A stretch of 64,000 bases of DNA from Lunularia cruciata. Taxonomy: Eukaryota > Streptophyta > Marchantiopsida > Lunulariales > Lunulariaceae. Both the position numbers and the translations under genes were made by a program. The stretch is from NCBI GenBank assembly GCA_948567375.1, contig OX419756.1:15815001-15879000 (forward strand), read 5' to 3'. Positions 1-11,661 of this stretch are shown piece after piece (position 1 is the stretch's first letter; each line of letters starts with the position of its first letter). The notes below the pieces were generated by a model. It searched no databases. It was given only the letters and a program-made list of their open reading frames with translations, and was not told the origin of the DNA.

Positions 1-3000
1 AGGTGTGATTTTTGGGTAGAAACTCAAATTGAAGAGAGACAAAGAAAGTGAGATTCTATAAAAATCGGGCTCACGACGAAGCAATGTTGAGCAATTTTCC
101 TTTGCTGTTGAGAAGTCATCCTGCAGGTGATCGTGGGAAGGGAAATAGAGTTGAAGACGCGCTAGTATAGAGGAGAAGTCGAGAGAGTGAAACCGAGAGA
201 CATTGAGAAAGCAGGAGAGATGGGAGGAGGAAAGAAGAACTCCAAATTTGCAGTGAGGAATCATGCGATTTGGAGACTAGACGTGATCGCAAGAATTGAA
301 GTCTTGAGCCGACTTTGGATTACTTTCTTGGCATGGAACTGGAATGTCAGTTTTCCAGGCTTCATGACCAAGATAATCAAGAGCAAGTGTCTTGATGGCC
401 CCAAGGAAGAGGGGAAGAGAGGAAATCCGGCTCGCTAGATAGAGTCGGATTGGAGATTAGTGCTCAGGAGAGAAGCAGGCACGGAGCAGGGTGCCATATT
501 CTTGGGTAAGGGGGAAGTAGCAGAAGAGACTCAAGAAGTGAGAGATGTTTTCTCTTCAAAGAGAATGAAGAATGGGTATAAGGTTGAGAGTTACAAGGAT
601 CCAGTGAAGAGAGGGATCGTGAGTGCTCTCATGGTGATCCTGAAGCCGGAGAGAACAACTTATGTGATGAAACACCAAGCGGTGTTCTTCCATAAGCTGT
701 TTGCAGGAGAATTGATCAATTAGGCAAGGTGTTTCTATGGAAGAACAAGACAAATGGTGTGGAATTTGTGGGATAAGTTGCCTCCACATTACATCGTGCC
801 GTTTGTAGCACACTTTTACCTCGGGTTGAATTTGCTCAACTCGGCGGAGCAAAATCAAATGGTGTCTCACTTCCATCCCGACTTGAGAAGAGAAGTCAAT
901 GTAGAAGAGCAACAGTACATTCTTCAAATCTAGAGCACGGATGAGTACTACGCGAAGACGGGGAAGAGTGTAGAGATAGAAGCAAGTACCCCAAAGTCAA
1001 AGAAGCAGAGTTGGTACGGAGAAGCCAAAGACAAGACAAGACCTTGGAAGACCAGGAGAGGAAACCCGAGGAGAGGCATGGTGGTGATTGCGTCAGAAGA
1101 TGAAGACTTGGAAGGCGAAGCTGCGTGCAAGTCCGAAGACTTAGAATGCAAGGAAGAACCAGAGCTAACGCTGCAAAGTGGAGATACAAGTAGCGACAAT
1201 GATGAAGGTAGAGAGATGATGTTGGTACCAATCGCTGCGGTAGAAGAAGAAGAAGTTTGGGTGGAGCTCAAGCCAAAAGATAATGAGAAGTTGGAGGACG
1301 AGATACCTGAGGCCGAGGAGAAGAAGTCTGCAATCTAGAGGGGAGTTTGTTCAAGACGCAAGGCAAAGTGTGAAGCGGGTCCAAGTAAGGTGAAGGAAGA
1401 AGTGAATGAAAGCTCAGGGAGTGAGGTGTTGAGGTGTCCGATATGAAGACTGTAGAGACAAAGGTGAGTATCGGGTGAACAAGAAGTAAGGAAGGAGATT
1501 GCTATGCAGGAGGAAGTAGTTGCGAGCAACGGAGTGGAGTACTGCAGGAGATTGTGTGTCTATTGCTGGTGAAATTGGAGCATAGGAAGAAGGAGATGCA
1601 GTCAACATGTCCAGAGGTGAAGACTGTCTTGCAGGTGTTATCGAGATTAGAAGAAGAGAACTTGGGGTTGAAGAAGATTATAACCCGAGGTGAGGAAGAA
1701 AGGGAAGTACTGCGAGGGGAGGTAGTAGTGCAGGGTCAAGTAATTGAAGACTTGAAGAGAGAAGTGATGTATCAAGAGGAACTTGTTAAGAAGAGTGACA
1801 TAGCAAGGGAAAGACAAGTAGCAGAGTATGAAATCTTGAAGCAACAGTTTGCTGATTCAAGATTAGAACTTATCCATGCTATGGCGAGGGTAGCAGCAAA
1901 GGAACAAGAGCTCAATAGAGTGATGGAGAGTGTAGAAGAGAAGAAGCAACTCTGGTAAAGGGAGTTGGCATTATGATATAGGGAAGAAGAGAGATTACGA
2001 GAGTTACTTCGTAATCAAGAGGAGAAGATTGAGCAGAAGGAGAAGGAGAAAGAAACGGTGAAAGTTGAGTTCAAAGTAGAATTAACAATGTACAAAGAGG
2101 ATTGGCTTGCAGATCGGGAGCATGAAAGGAAGACGAGATTGGAGCCATTGAAGGAGATCATCCTCAAAATGAACTTGATGTTAAGTACAGAGGCCAACAT
2201 TTGGATTGAAGAGACGAGGCTGCACAAGTTGAAGTTGTTGGTGTAAGAGACAAGGAGGAGATAGGCAAAGGACACAGATTTGAACGCACTGTTGATTAGT
2301 CTCAGGACTCGTGTAGATAGGAAAATACTAGAGGTAGAAGATAATATTGTGATTAGATTAGACTTAGTGAAATTAGAGATAGACAAACTTCGGAAAGACG
2401 TTAGAGCCAAACCCAAAGTCAATGAAGTAGGAGTGCAAATGTCTTTGAAGTTACCAGTGGAGATATTAGAGAAGAGTAGGTCGGGAGATAAAGAGTTAGA
2501 TAGATTACCCACTAGTGGAATTTCAGATTAGGAAAAAGAATTGCTAGATCTGGTAGAAGACGTATGAGATGTGAAACCCAAGGACAGAGTAGTCGGAAGT
2601 AAAATTACTTTGGGTTTGGGTTTGAAAGCCAAAGAAGAAGTAGATATTGGATCGGATTAGTAACCAATTTGAGATTTGTATAGGGTTTTTGTATAGGTAG
2701 ATATGAAGAGATGCATTGTCATTTTGGATCTGCAAGTTTGTAGAGTTGTTAGGAAGAGGTGCATTAGGAAGATAATTGTCAATTGCTTCACTACTTAAGA
2801 GTGGCATTTGCAATATTATGTTGTTCAGTGCTCATAATTTTGAGAATAGATAAAGCGAAGTGCTGTGAAGCAGTGCTTGTTGCTTGAGCTTGATTCTGAG
2901 TATCAACTTTGTGTTTGTGTTTGTGAGTGTGTGGAGAAATTTGAAGTGCAAGTTAGTGTGCTTGTTGGATGTTGGATTTTGCAGCCTTGATCTTCATTCT

Positions 3001-3469
3001 GTGTGTATGATCCTGAGTGAAGTGCAATCAAAGCAATGCCTTGATAGATCTGAGAGGAATTGTAGTGTTGGTAGTATTCTGCATTTATGAGTGTAGTGCA
3101 AAGTTGATGTGAAGCAATTTTGATCAAGGAAGTTGTGTCTTCAATGGAGGGGTGGAACACAATTCTAAGGTGAAGTCGTTTTGCAGTGAAGTGCTATTTT
3201 TGGGAGAGCCCAAATCATCACAATCAAGATTGTTTGGAAAGAATTGATGGAGTTGTGATCAAGGAGTGTTAATTTGTGACAAGATTGAGAATCAGTGCTT
3301 GTTACTCTCTGCTGGGTGTGGTTTTTACCTGAGAGATAAAAGACACAACCAAGAAGAACTACATTGTTACTGTTTGACTTCAAATTTGGAAATTACTGAC
3401 TTGTATCTCTGCAAGAACGAACTTTACTTATCTGATTATTGCAAAAGTGATATTTGCCGGGTTGTCACA
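1..3469 (+). repeat. Family A giant LTR, long form, left end outside window
   Basis: The right end GGGTTGTCACA matches the right ends of the other family A LTRs at 8591, 16770, 38210 (reverse) and 42868 (reverse). The usual left end TGTGGTACCC lies before base 1. The body aligns along its length with the complete LTR at 42868-46628 (minus). It contains the LTR ORF (220-2660), a degenerate TATA-like box (ctacttaaga, 2791-2800) and a transcribed-looking tail of about 0.65 kb. No primer-binding site follows base 3469, so this is a solo LTR or a 3' LTR. The flanking target duplication cannot be tested because the left flank is missing. Confidence 0.82.
220..2660 (+). pseudogene. LTR-borne coiled-coil ORF of family A (degraded copy)
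   Basis: This is a degraded frame of about 810 codons. ATG 220 is preferred because the sequence after it, MGGGKKNS, aligns with ATG 19492 (minus) and with the mutated start at 46052 (minus). Residues ~10-170 form a globular segment containing WRLDVIARIEVLSRLW, then IFLGKGEVAEETQEV and a W-rich block ending LPPHYIVPFVAHFYLGLN. Residues ~180-400 are charged and acidic. Residues ~430-760 form a long heptad-rich coiled coil. The frame ends KEEVDIGSD-stop. Several in-frame stops replace Arg, Gln or Trp codons of sister copies, and a frameshift lies near 1500-1560. I do not recognise the family. The N-terminal block loosely recalls domains annotated as plant transposon-associated proteins, which is only a suggestion. 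The whole frame lies inside an LTR, upstream of its TATA box. Confidence 0.7.
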
Positions 3470-3764
3470 ATCTTTCTAGAGAAATGAGTGGAATGGATTG
3501 TAGGAAAACAAAGGACTTGATAAGACAATGTTTCCATAAGTTTGAGGTAAATTAATGTACAATTATAAAAGCATCCTCTAAATAGCAATTGTAATATAGT
3601 GAAGTGGTATTTCAAAATCTTTCTTATGATAAAACATATAGTCTTTCTAATAGTAGAGAAAAACTCCTTATTTTAGAAAAATGAAAGAGAAAAAAAGATC
3701 CTTACTTTTGTATTTGGAAGTAAATATGACATAGAGAGAAATATGTGAAGAAGATAAATATAAA
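3470..3764. other. AT-rich spacer without recognisable gene
   Basis: AT-rich sequence between the end of the family A LTR and the first alignable bases of repeat G. It has short A/T runs and a TATAAATATAAATATAAT-like stretch near 3757-3775. I see no coding frame or RNA gene. Confidence 0.5.
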
Positions 3765-5320
3765 TATAAATATAATACCCTAAAAGAAAGGGGAAAGGAG
3801 TCCAAGGCACAACCTTGTGTGGAGAGGAACAGAGGATGCAAGACCCACAAGTCCCAAGTGACCATGAAAGAAATAGAAACAGGCCCAATGGTTCACTTAG
3901 GGAAAAATTGCATTACCAACAAGCACCAAGGAATCCAAGGATAGTGAAGCCAACTCAACTCTACTCCTCAACTATGTGGTAGAGGTACTCCAACGGCATG
4001 TTTGGTAAGTTGGGGGATGGGTTGGGAGGAGTACACTAGCCTTGCTAGGTATTCCTAATGTAGTTGCTCCTCAATTAAGCCCAAAGCCCAAGCACATTGT
4101 AAAGTAAATTCTATGCACTATTAATAAAATGATGAGCATGATTGGAGAGACAACCATTGCCCCTGCAAGGAACCTAGTGTTAATTACTTGAGGTGGCCAT
4201 CAAAGTGGTGATGAAGATGCCCAAAAATCTCAATCTTCAAGGGAAAAAATGTATCCAAGGATAGCCAAGGCATGTAGTTGTCCCCCTTGTCTCTAGAGAC
4301 AATGGTTGTAGATGCTCTTACTTTTTCACCTACCCATACTAATAACTTTGTTAGTAGAGGGCTTGCCACCACCACATCATGGAAAGTGCAACAACAATAT
4401 CCGCTCACACCCAACAGATGGGTGGTCCTCATAAATCCAACCATTGCTCAATCTAAACATGGGCCCATGTAGCTTATAAGTTCTGAGCTATTGTATCATG
4501 AAATACATCATGGAATCTTTGTGCTCTCCTTCTAATGCACATTGTAAACAATGTATCCCCTGTATGTCATATAAAAGACCACATGCATATTGGTTTGGAA
4601 GCCCTATGATAGCTAGATGTGGGAGACTTAACCTCAATCATAATGTTGTGGTAAAATCCTCAAAAATAAACTAAAAGTCATCAATCAAGAGAGAGCATGG
4701 GCTAGGCTCTAGAGCCTTTCCCACCATAGGAGAGAATCCTATCTCTATCAAGTAAAGATGCATCAATAAGGATGCTAGTAAGTGTGTGAGTTTGCATACA
4801 CTCATTAAGATTTTCATGGAGCTTTTAGAGTCTAAGGATACAAAGTCACTAAAATCAAGGAATGACATATGTGTAGGGCTTAGCAATAATTTGTGAGCCA
4901 ATCAAAGATATGACTTGAAGGTATAAGTGCTTAAATTCACTAGTGATAGATCCCAATAAAAGAGGATGACCCTCATGTAGGAATATGTTAGCTAAATAAG
5001 AGACCAACCACTAGAGCTCATGCTCCAATATATTTTGTTGGTGTTAAAGCCTCATGTCTTAGGAGGCCGCACCTACTCATGACTATAAAGAGAGCTATTT
5101 GTTGCCTACATTACTCATATAATAGTTGCAAGAGCATGCATTGCCCTAATAGAGTGGAGAAAGTATGGAAGATAGTATTGTCAAACATCCATAAATATGA
5201 CAACAATGCTTCTATAGGAAAAGAAGTTTATGCCAAATACAAGGCCCTAAGGGTGTAATATTGAGTAACACTTAAGAATTTACCAACTAGAGGATGAAGC
5301 AAGCATGGGCTATAGCTTAT
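3765..5320. repeat. Repeat G, copy 1 (unidentified dispersed repeat)
   Basis: Many blocks here recur in the same order at 53600-55440. They include a 'gtccaaggcacaa' block, a 'caacaagcacc' block, a block around 'ggtagaggtactccaa', a 'tatccaaggatagccaag' block, a 'gggcccatgtagct' block and a 'tctagagcctttc' block. No long reading frame is kept between the copies, and I see no retrotransposon protein. It may be a non-autonomous element or part of a larger element. Copy 2 carries a family B solo LTR exactly at the position of base 4266 here, so copy 1 shows the empty site. Confidence 0.6.
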
Positions 5321-5776
5321 TATAATTATATGGAGTTAGTAGATAAGTTAGTAAAAGCTAATGAGTTAGTAAGTTAAGTCAAATACAACTAAGAACTCTA
5401 AGAATATCTGGAAGCATCTAGGAAGCTTATTGATGGAAAGTTTTTAGGTACCTTCTAAGGATTGGGTAACTTACACACCAAGTTAATGGTTAGCTTAGCT
5501 TATATACCAAGTAGATAACTTCTAGAACAAAGCTTCCTTGGAAGCTTCTTGGGTAATTTAACTTGCATTCCAAGCAAGTGGCTTCAAAAGGGAAGTTTCC
5601 TTGGAAGTTTTTCAAGAGAAATATATTGCTTCACTATAAATACCAAAGTCCAAACTCATACTATGTAATTGGAATTTCTCTCAAATAGCATTTGGAATTT
5701 CCCTCATTTGAGAGTTCCAATGTGTTTCTTCTATTATGATATCCCATTCTCCTATTTCTCTCCATGGTCTTTTACA
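5321..5776 (+). repeat. 5' LTR of D1 with primer-binding site
   Basis: Aligns with the 3' LTR at 11211-11661 and with the D2 LTR at 11672-12138. It starts TATAATTATATGG (sisters start TGTAATAATAT, so TG has decayed to TA) and ends GGTCTTTTACA. Just after it, 5777-5790 reads ttgctatcaaagta. D2 has ttggtatcaaaaca at the same place, which resembles the plant tRNA-iMet primer site TGGTATCAGAGC. Confidence 0.82.
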
Positions 5777-5899
5777 TTGCTATCAAAGTAGGAGTAGTAT
5801 GGATGGAATCCATAGACTACCAAATCCATTTCTCCAAATCTCTCCTCAGTCTTTTACATTTGTATCAAATAGAAATGGGATGGATAGAATCTATGGACT

Positions 5900-7020
5900 A
5901 CCAAATCAATATCTCCCAAACCATGAGGAGTTTTTGTCCATATACTACCAAAGGATGATTTTACATACTTCATCACTTCATGCTTTGGGCAAAATTTTCT
6001 AAATTTTCTAGTATGATGAACTTTGATCCTTATGTTTGTAACTTATATGGAATGGTGGACAAATGTTAAATTAGATAATTACAAGTAGATAGTTTGGTGG
6101 AGTAGTAATCATGGTGGCAATGCACCAAGTTATCATTGCTATGCAGTAACAATTGAGCACCTTATTTGAATATTGAAAGAGATAGATCATCAATGATAAG
6201 AGCAACTACAAAGAGTAACATTTTGAGAAAGAGAAGAGGAAATTTGATTTCCAAAGCTAAAGGTATTTGAAGGCAAGAATCTATTGGGTGGAGTAGATAA
6301 TTTAGTGTTTGATTGTGACATTTATTTTGAAGCTATAAAATTTCAAGATGAACATAGATCAATTCTCTTGGCTTCAAGCCAATTAGATAGAGTGGAAAAA
6401 TTATTGTGGCAATTTCAGATGGAGCAAACTCAATGGAAGCTTGTTGTTCCAATCTCAACATGAGAAGAATCCAAAAGAGCAATAATTAGGAGATTTCAAG
6501 TGGTGGATGTTGCATGAGCTGCACAAGATAGATTAATAAAATTGAAGCAATTTGGTATTGTGAGGAGTTATATCACTCAATTCTAAAAACCCATAATATA
6601 AATTCCAAAGATACTAGAAGGTGAAGCTCTAGATCAATTGTGAGGGGCTTGAAATCATGCACCAATTAGAACTAACCATGTGGGAGCCCAAATACTTAGA
6701 AGAAGCCATGCAATTGGCTGAGTTTTTTGATTTCTTGGTTGCAACAACTTGGTCTTGATTGAGATCTTCACAAAACTTGCAAACACACCACACATGGGTA
6801 GAGTAGCCGGCACCAATAGAGATTGATGTCATCCAACAAAGACCATTTAACATGGCAGACCAATAGCAGTTGTACAAAATGATGGTTGTTTTTATTATTG
6901 CCAAATTAGGCATAACATTGCTAAATGCACACCTTGGAATGATGACCCTAATCAATGCACAAATGGAGTTCATGGAGTATGATGATCAAGGAAACAAAGA
7001 GATATTGGGCCAATATTGAG
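5900..7020 (+). pseudogene. gag of D1 (degraded)
   Basis: Degenerate gag, recognised by comparison with D2. Fragments LLGGVDNLVFDCDIYFEA and LIKLKQFGIVRSYITQF match D2 segments at 12560-12610 and 12815-12865 and have the look of the Retrotrans_gag core (E-L-K-Q followed by Y-x-x-x-F). A zinc-knuckle remnant lies at 6883-6935, read as CFY then a one-base shift and CQIRHNIAKC. It would bind genomic RNA in the particle. Many stops and frameshifts make it non-functional. Confidence 0.6.
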
Positions 7021-7029
7021 CCAATTATT

Positions 7030-7352
7030 GACAACTTGATTAGTTCCAACAAGATTGAAGTCTTGATATATGCAAGCTTGCTCCAATTGCAAGGTATGAT
7101 ATTTGATCATGATTGTAGAATTTGATTGATTCCAATATTTCAAATTTTTTTATGTCCATGCAATCATCAAAAGACTTAGGGTATTCATATAAATTTAGTA
7201 TTAAGCAACAAATTGATGATGGTGGATGGTAGAAAAAACTTTGCATTTTGAACCTCACAACCTACTGCATTCAAGATTATGAAAAATTATTTTGAGTACA
7301 TGAGATTTGTAGTTATCTCCTTACCCTATGACATCATCCTAGGTTTTCCACC
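7030..7352 (+). pseudogene. Aspartic protease region of D1 (truncated)
   Basis: Aligns with the D2 protease at 13318-13660: an 'attagttccaa..gattgaag' block, a 'gatcatg.ttgtag' block where the catalytic D-S/F-G motif would lie, and a 'gacatcatcctaggttt' block encoding the conserved D-I-I-L-G-x-P near the C-terminus. It stops abruptly at about 7352, where family A LTR sequence begins. That junction is the left edge of a deletion. Confidence 0.55.
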
Positions 7353-8591
7353 AAAGAGACAAGACTGCACAAGTTGAAGTTGTTGGTGCAGGAGACAAGG
7401 AGGAGAAATGCAAAGGATAAGGACTTGAATGCCTTACTTATAAGTCTCAGAACTCATGTAGATAGGAAGATATTGGAAGTGGAAGACAATATCACAATTA
7501 GATTAGACTTAGTGAAATTAGAGATAGATAAACTTTGGAAGGATGTAAGAGCAAAGCACAAAGTAGATGACATAGGAGTACAAATGTATTTGGAATTACC
7601 ATTGGAGATATTAGAGAAGAGTGGGTCGGAAGATAAGGAGTTAGATGGATTACCCACGAGAGGAATTGTAGATCAAGAAGAAGTAGTAGAATTGGTAGAG
7701 GAATTAGTAGTTATGAAACCCAAGGACAGAGTAGTGTGTGAAGTTGTTTTGGGATTTGAAGCTGAGGAAGAAGTAGACATTGGATTGGAGTAGTAATAGT
7801 TTTGAGATTTGAAGAGGTAGATATGAAGAGGTGCATTGTCATTTTGGATCTATAGGATTGTAGAGTTGTTGTAGAACAACATAGTTGTTAGTAACTATCA
7901 TTTGCTTCAATATTTAAGAGGTGGCATTTGTAGTAATATGTTGTTCAATGCTCATTATTTCTAAGAATAGATAAAGCAAAGTGCTATGAAGTAGTGCTCG
8001 TTGCTTGAGCTTAATTCCGAGTATCAATTTTGTTTCAGTGTTTGTGAGTGTGTGGAAAATTTTGAAGTGCAAGTCAATGTGTTTGTTGGATGTTGGATTC
8101 TGGAACCTTGATCTTTACTCTATGTGTTTGATCCTAAGTGAAGTGCAATCGGATCAATGCCTTGACAGATCTAAGAGGAATTGTAGTGTTGGTAGTATTC
8201 TGCATTTGCAAGTGCAGTGTGAAGTTGATGTGAAGTAATTTTGATTGAGGAAGTTGTGCCTTCAGTGGAGGGGTAGAACACAATTCTAAGGCAAAGTTGT
8301 TTTACAGTGAAGTGCTATTTTTGGGAGAGCCTGAATCATCACAATCAAGATTGTTTGGAAAGATTTGATGGAGTTGTGATTAAGTGTGACACATTGTTGT
8401 GATGAGACTACAAGTCAGTGCTTGTTACTCTCTTCTGGGTGTAGTTGTTACTTGAGAGATTAAAGAAAAAATCAAGAAGAACTACATGTTATTGTTTTGC
8501 TTTGTATTTGACCAATTATGACTCGTATCCTTATGGGAATAAACTTTATTTACCTGATTACCGCAAAAGTGATATTTGCTAGGTTGTCACA
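7353..8591 (+). repeat. Family A LTR, 3' part only (5'-truncated)
   Basis: Its sequence follows the family A LTR from the end of the coiled-coil ORF (7374-7793) through the TATA-like box (caatatttaag, about 7910) to the right end GGTTGTCACA at 8591. The left 2 kb or so of the LTR is absent, and D1 protease directly abuts it. To the right, D1 sequence encoding an F-L-D-D-I-like RT motif starts at 8592. The simplest reading is insertion of an LTR in D1 RT, followed by one deletion removing the LTR's left part and the adjoining D1 coding sequence. Confidence 0.78.
7374..7793 (+). pseudogene. C-terminal part of family A LTR ORF (open fragment)
   Basis: A 139-residue open frame matching the last ~140 residues of the LTR ORF at 2220-2660 without internal stops. 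It includes the coiled-coil end (DLVKLEIDKLWKDVRAK) and the acidic tail ending EEEVDIGLE. The same positions in the copy at 1-3469 carry stops, so this copy preserves the ancestral codons. It lacks the N-terminal two thirds, and no start is expected here. The function is unknown. Confidence 0.6.
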
Positions 8592-8856
8592 ATGTTCTTG
8601 GATGATATTTTTAATCAATAATAAGATGGAGGTAATGGAAGAAGGGAGAGAACCCAATGCTTGCCTACTTTAAATCTCCCTTCTTCCATAATTTTGGGCA
8701 AGATCCATGTGTTCTGGATTCCCTTCTTGATCCCTTGCCATCTTACATTCCTCATACTTCCACCTTCTTATCCATGTTATATAAATCCTAACACTAAGCC
8801 AAGTCTCATCTTCTTGTTACTTAAAATCTGCAAAAGCAATATGTTTAGAAGCATGA
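8592..8856 (+). pseudogene. Remnants of D1 RT motif and C-terminal integrase
   Basis: The first bases (atgttcttggatgatatt) encode M-F-L-D-D-I, matching the F/Y-x-D-D active-site box of gypsy RT. After a deletion, 8660-8856 reads as eroded integrase C-terminus: a P-P-S-Y-P-x-Y-I block near 8765 and N-L-Q-K-Q-Y-V near 8826. That frame continues after the inserted LTR as H-Y-H-N-L-T-F-Q-L-G-D-K-V. Stops are frequent. Confidence 0.5.
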
Positions 8857-10710
8857 TGTGATAACCCGACAAATATCACTTTTGCGGTAATCAAGTAAGT
8901 AAAGTTTTTTCCCATAGAGATACTATTTGGAATTGGTCAAATGTCAGAAATGTGGTTCTTCTTACTTTCTTCTTTAGTCTCTCAGGTAGAAACCACACCC
9001 AAAAGAGAGTAACAAGCATAGACTCGTAGTCTCATCACACAAAAATGTCACACTTAATCACAACTCCATCAAATCTTTCCAAAGAATCTTGATTGTGATG
9101 ATTTATTCTCTCTTAAAAATGACATTCACTGTGAAACTACTTTGCCTTAGAATTTTGTTCCACCCCTCCATTGAACGCACAACTTCCTCGATCAAAATTG
9201 TTTCACATCAACACTACGCTGCACTCACAATTGCAAAATACTACCAACACTACAATTCTTCTCAGATCTATCAAGGCATTGCTCCAATTGCACTTCACTT
9301 AGGATCAAACACACAAAATGAAGATCAAGGTTGCGGAATCCAACAAACACTCTCCTTGACTTGACTTGCACTTTAGAATTCTCCACACACTCACAAACAA
9401 AAACACAACGTTGATACTTGGAATTAAGCTCAAGCAATGAGCACTACAATCTTCACTTTGCTTTATTGATTCTTAAGAATAATGAATATTGAACAACAAC
9501 ATACTATGAATGCCTCCTTTAAAAAGTAGAGCAATAGACAACAATTATCTAACAATCATACCATTCTACAACAACTTTACAAACCTACAAGTCCAAAATG
9601 ACAATGCACCTCTTCATATCTGCCTCTTCATATCTCAAAATTACTAATCTGATCCAATGTCAACTTTGACTTTGGCCTTCAAACCCAATGATACTCCTAT
9701 TACTTCTCCTTCTTTGAGTCTATCTTCAACTACCAAATCCTTCATTATTTCTACTATTTCTTCACTATGAACTTCTATTGAGGTCATGGTTAACCTTTCT
9801 AACTCTTTATCTCTTGACTTACTCTTCTCTAAGGTCTCAGATAACTGATCCAGAGATACTTGCACTCCTATCTCTGTTACTTTGGGTCGAACTCCTATCA
9901 ATTCCTTTGCTAATTCTACTATGTCCTCATCAAGAATTGTAATTGAAAGCATGGGTACACTATCTACGCCTTCAATTTGTAACCCACTTTCCCCTAATTG
10001 CTCATGTAACTGACCCAATGGCACTTACTGTCTGATCCTGCACATTAGGTTCATTCACTACTACTATTTCTTTTCTAATTCTATACTATCTTCAATCAGA
10101 ACTGAAATTGAAGTCATGGGTATCTTAAATATCTTCTTTCACTACTCCAACTTACTTTGATGCCTTTGGCAAGACTCCCCAAGTCACATTCACTGCACTC
10201 CAAGGTCCAACTCCCTCTGATCTGGTCACCTTCGTCCTAAGGCAAAGAAGCTTCTAACCCAAAGTCGTAGTGACCCAAAGAACATAGACCCAAAATCTTG
10301 TGAACCTGAAGACACTAATCCCAAAGATACTCAACTACTCTATACATCTACTCCCAAAACTTCAAATGCTTGTAACTTCTTCTATAGACCTCTAAACTTT
10401 GTGATTTTGGTGGAAGCGGAAAGCCCTAAACGAGATGCTTCTAACAAGATATAACACACATGATTTGGACTTTTCATCATTAAGATATACCTCCCCCAAT
10501 AATCCTGACCTGCAACTTCCATTCCTCCTTTTGGGTCTGCCCTCCTTTGGGTCCGATCCAAGTCCTTCTTCCTTTGACACAAAGTCAACTTCTTTGTGTC
10601 AAATCAAAATATAGGCTTCTCATCATTTCTTCTCCATTTGGGTTCAATTTGGTTTCAGCAAGGCACTTCCTCTTCAAAACTAGTCCAAAATGAAAAATGT
10701 GTGGACCACA
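8857..10710 (-). repeat. Family A LTR, short form (solo) inside D1 integrase
   Basis: On the plus strand it runs from TGTGATAACCC to GGACCACA. It is bordered by catga (8852-8856) and catta (10711-10715), a target duplication with one change. Removing the LTR and one copy restores a continuous integrase frame (NLQKQYV..KHYHNLTFQLGDKVML). It resembles the LTR at 38210-40100 in length and sequence. Its left third differs from the 3.76 kb long form. Confidence 0.82.
9644..10024 (-). pseudogene. Short-form LTR ORF, C-terminal fragment
   Basis: A 126-residue frame ending KVKVDIGSD-stop, the same terminal motif as the long-form LTR ORF. The upstream sequence (VDSVPMLSITILDEDIVEL) is shared with the short LTR at 38210-40100 rather than with the long form. 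It contains repeated E-(I/L)-V-E-L-type segments that look helical. The start residue is not meaningful because upstream sequence is broken by stops. The function is unknown. Confidence 0.5.
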
Positions 10711-11200
10711 CATTATCACAATCTTACATTTCAACTAGGTGACAAGGTCATGCTTTCTTCCAATAATCTTCCTCTCTTGCTAGATACCCAAGTTTGAAAA
10801 CTTGCACCTAATTGGATAGGTCAATTTGAGATTACTCAAATTAGTTCTCTTATTGTTTATTGACTTGCTGTCCCATTTTGTATTCAGATCCATCATTAGA
10901 AGCAAACTGTTTTAGGGCTAAAACAATTTAGTTCAAATCCATCTTTCTTTACTTCATGTCCAACTCAAGCCAACCCTCTCTTCCTCTCATCTCTATCAAT
11001 GATCATGATGAATACAAAGTTGATTACTTGCATGGCGTGATATCCAACCTGACCACTAATGAAACATCAAACATAAGATAGTTTTGAAAAGATATCCTCT
11101 TCATGATGCCATATGGGAACCTATTTCTCATCTCCAAAATACACATTGACCATATAAGAGTTCAAAGATTCTATGGCAACAAGGACATCACCAACAAAAA
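10711..11200 (+). pseudogene. Integrase C-terminus and chromodomain of D1
   Basis: The frame after the LTR reads NLTFQLGDKVML, then KLAPNWIGQFEITQ (the G-P-F-x-I module that follows the integrase core), then a weak chromodomain. That domain is seen as a D-E-Y-K-V-D-Y-like start near 11012 and, after a shift, YPLHDAIWEPISHLQN near 11100 (normally W-K-G-x-P-x-x-D-A-T-W-E-P). Chromodomains on gypsy integrases bind histone marks and steer integration. Several stops and frameshifts are present. A purine-rich PPT-like stretch (aaaaaattgggga) precedes the 3' LTR. Confidence 0.65.
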
Positions 11201-11210
11201 ATTGGGGATA

Positions 11211-11661
11211 TGTAATAATATAGAGTTAGTAGATAAGTTAGTAACAAATAATTAGTTAATAAAATAAGCCAAATATATCTAAAAGTTCTAAGAATATTCT
11301 AGAAGCATTTAGAAAGCTTCTTGGTACAATGTTCTAGAAACACCTTTGAAGCTTGTAGATACATTCTAAGGATTAGGTAACTTACACACCAAGTTAATGG
11401 CTAGCTTAGCTTGTATGCCAAATAGATAGATGCTAGAAAAATCTTCCTTGGAAGCTTCTTGGGCAGCTTAGCTTGCACTCCAAGAAGGCAACTTCAGAAA
11501 GGAAGCTTCCTTGGAAGTTTCTCAAGAGCCTTGTATTGCTTCACTATACCTACCAAAACCCAAGTTCATGTTAGGCATTTTGTGTTTCATTTATTTGAGA
11601 GTTCTAATGTGATTCGTTCACTATGATATTCCATTCTCTTTTCTCTCCTTGGTCTTTTACA
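11211..11661 (+). repeat. 3' LTR of D1
   Basis: It begins TGTAATAATATAG and ends GGTCTTTTACA, and aligns along its length with 5321-5776. It follows the PPT-like run at 11196-11210 and is bordered on the right by cctat, the partner of cttat at 5316-5320. Confidence 0.85.

Larger units (their letters stand above)
5321..11661 (+). mobile_element. Ty3/gypsy chromovirus D1, internally deleted, with nested family A LTRs
   Basis: A 5' LTR (5321-5776), primer site, gag, protease, a remnant of RT, C-terminal integrase with chromodomain, PPT and 3' LTR (11211-11661) occur in the proper order on the plus strand. The flanks give a five-base near-duplication, cttat (5316-5320) and cctat (11662-11666), supporting a single insertion. 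Two family A LTRs lie inside. One (7353-8591) is joined to a large deletion that removed the end of protease and most of RT, RNase H and integrase. The other (8857-10710) is a clean insertion in integrase. All frames carry many stops. Confidence 0.82.

Noticed and set aside
948-1271. Ser/Leu-rich minus-strand frames at 896-1271
   Set aside because: They are the antisense of the acidic Glu-rich linker of the LTR ORF; Glu codons read backwards give Ser and Leu.
3668-3888. Tyr/Leu-rich minus-strand frames
   Set aside because: Low-complexity AT-rich sequence without conservation in repeat G copy 2.
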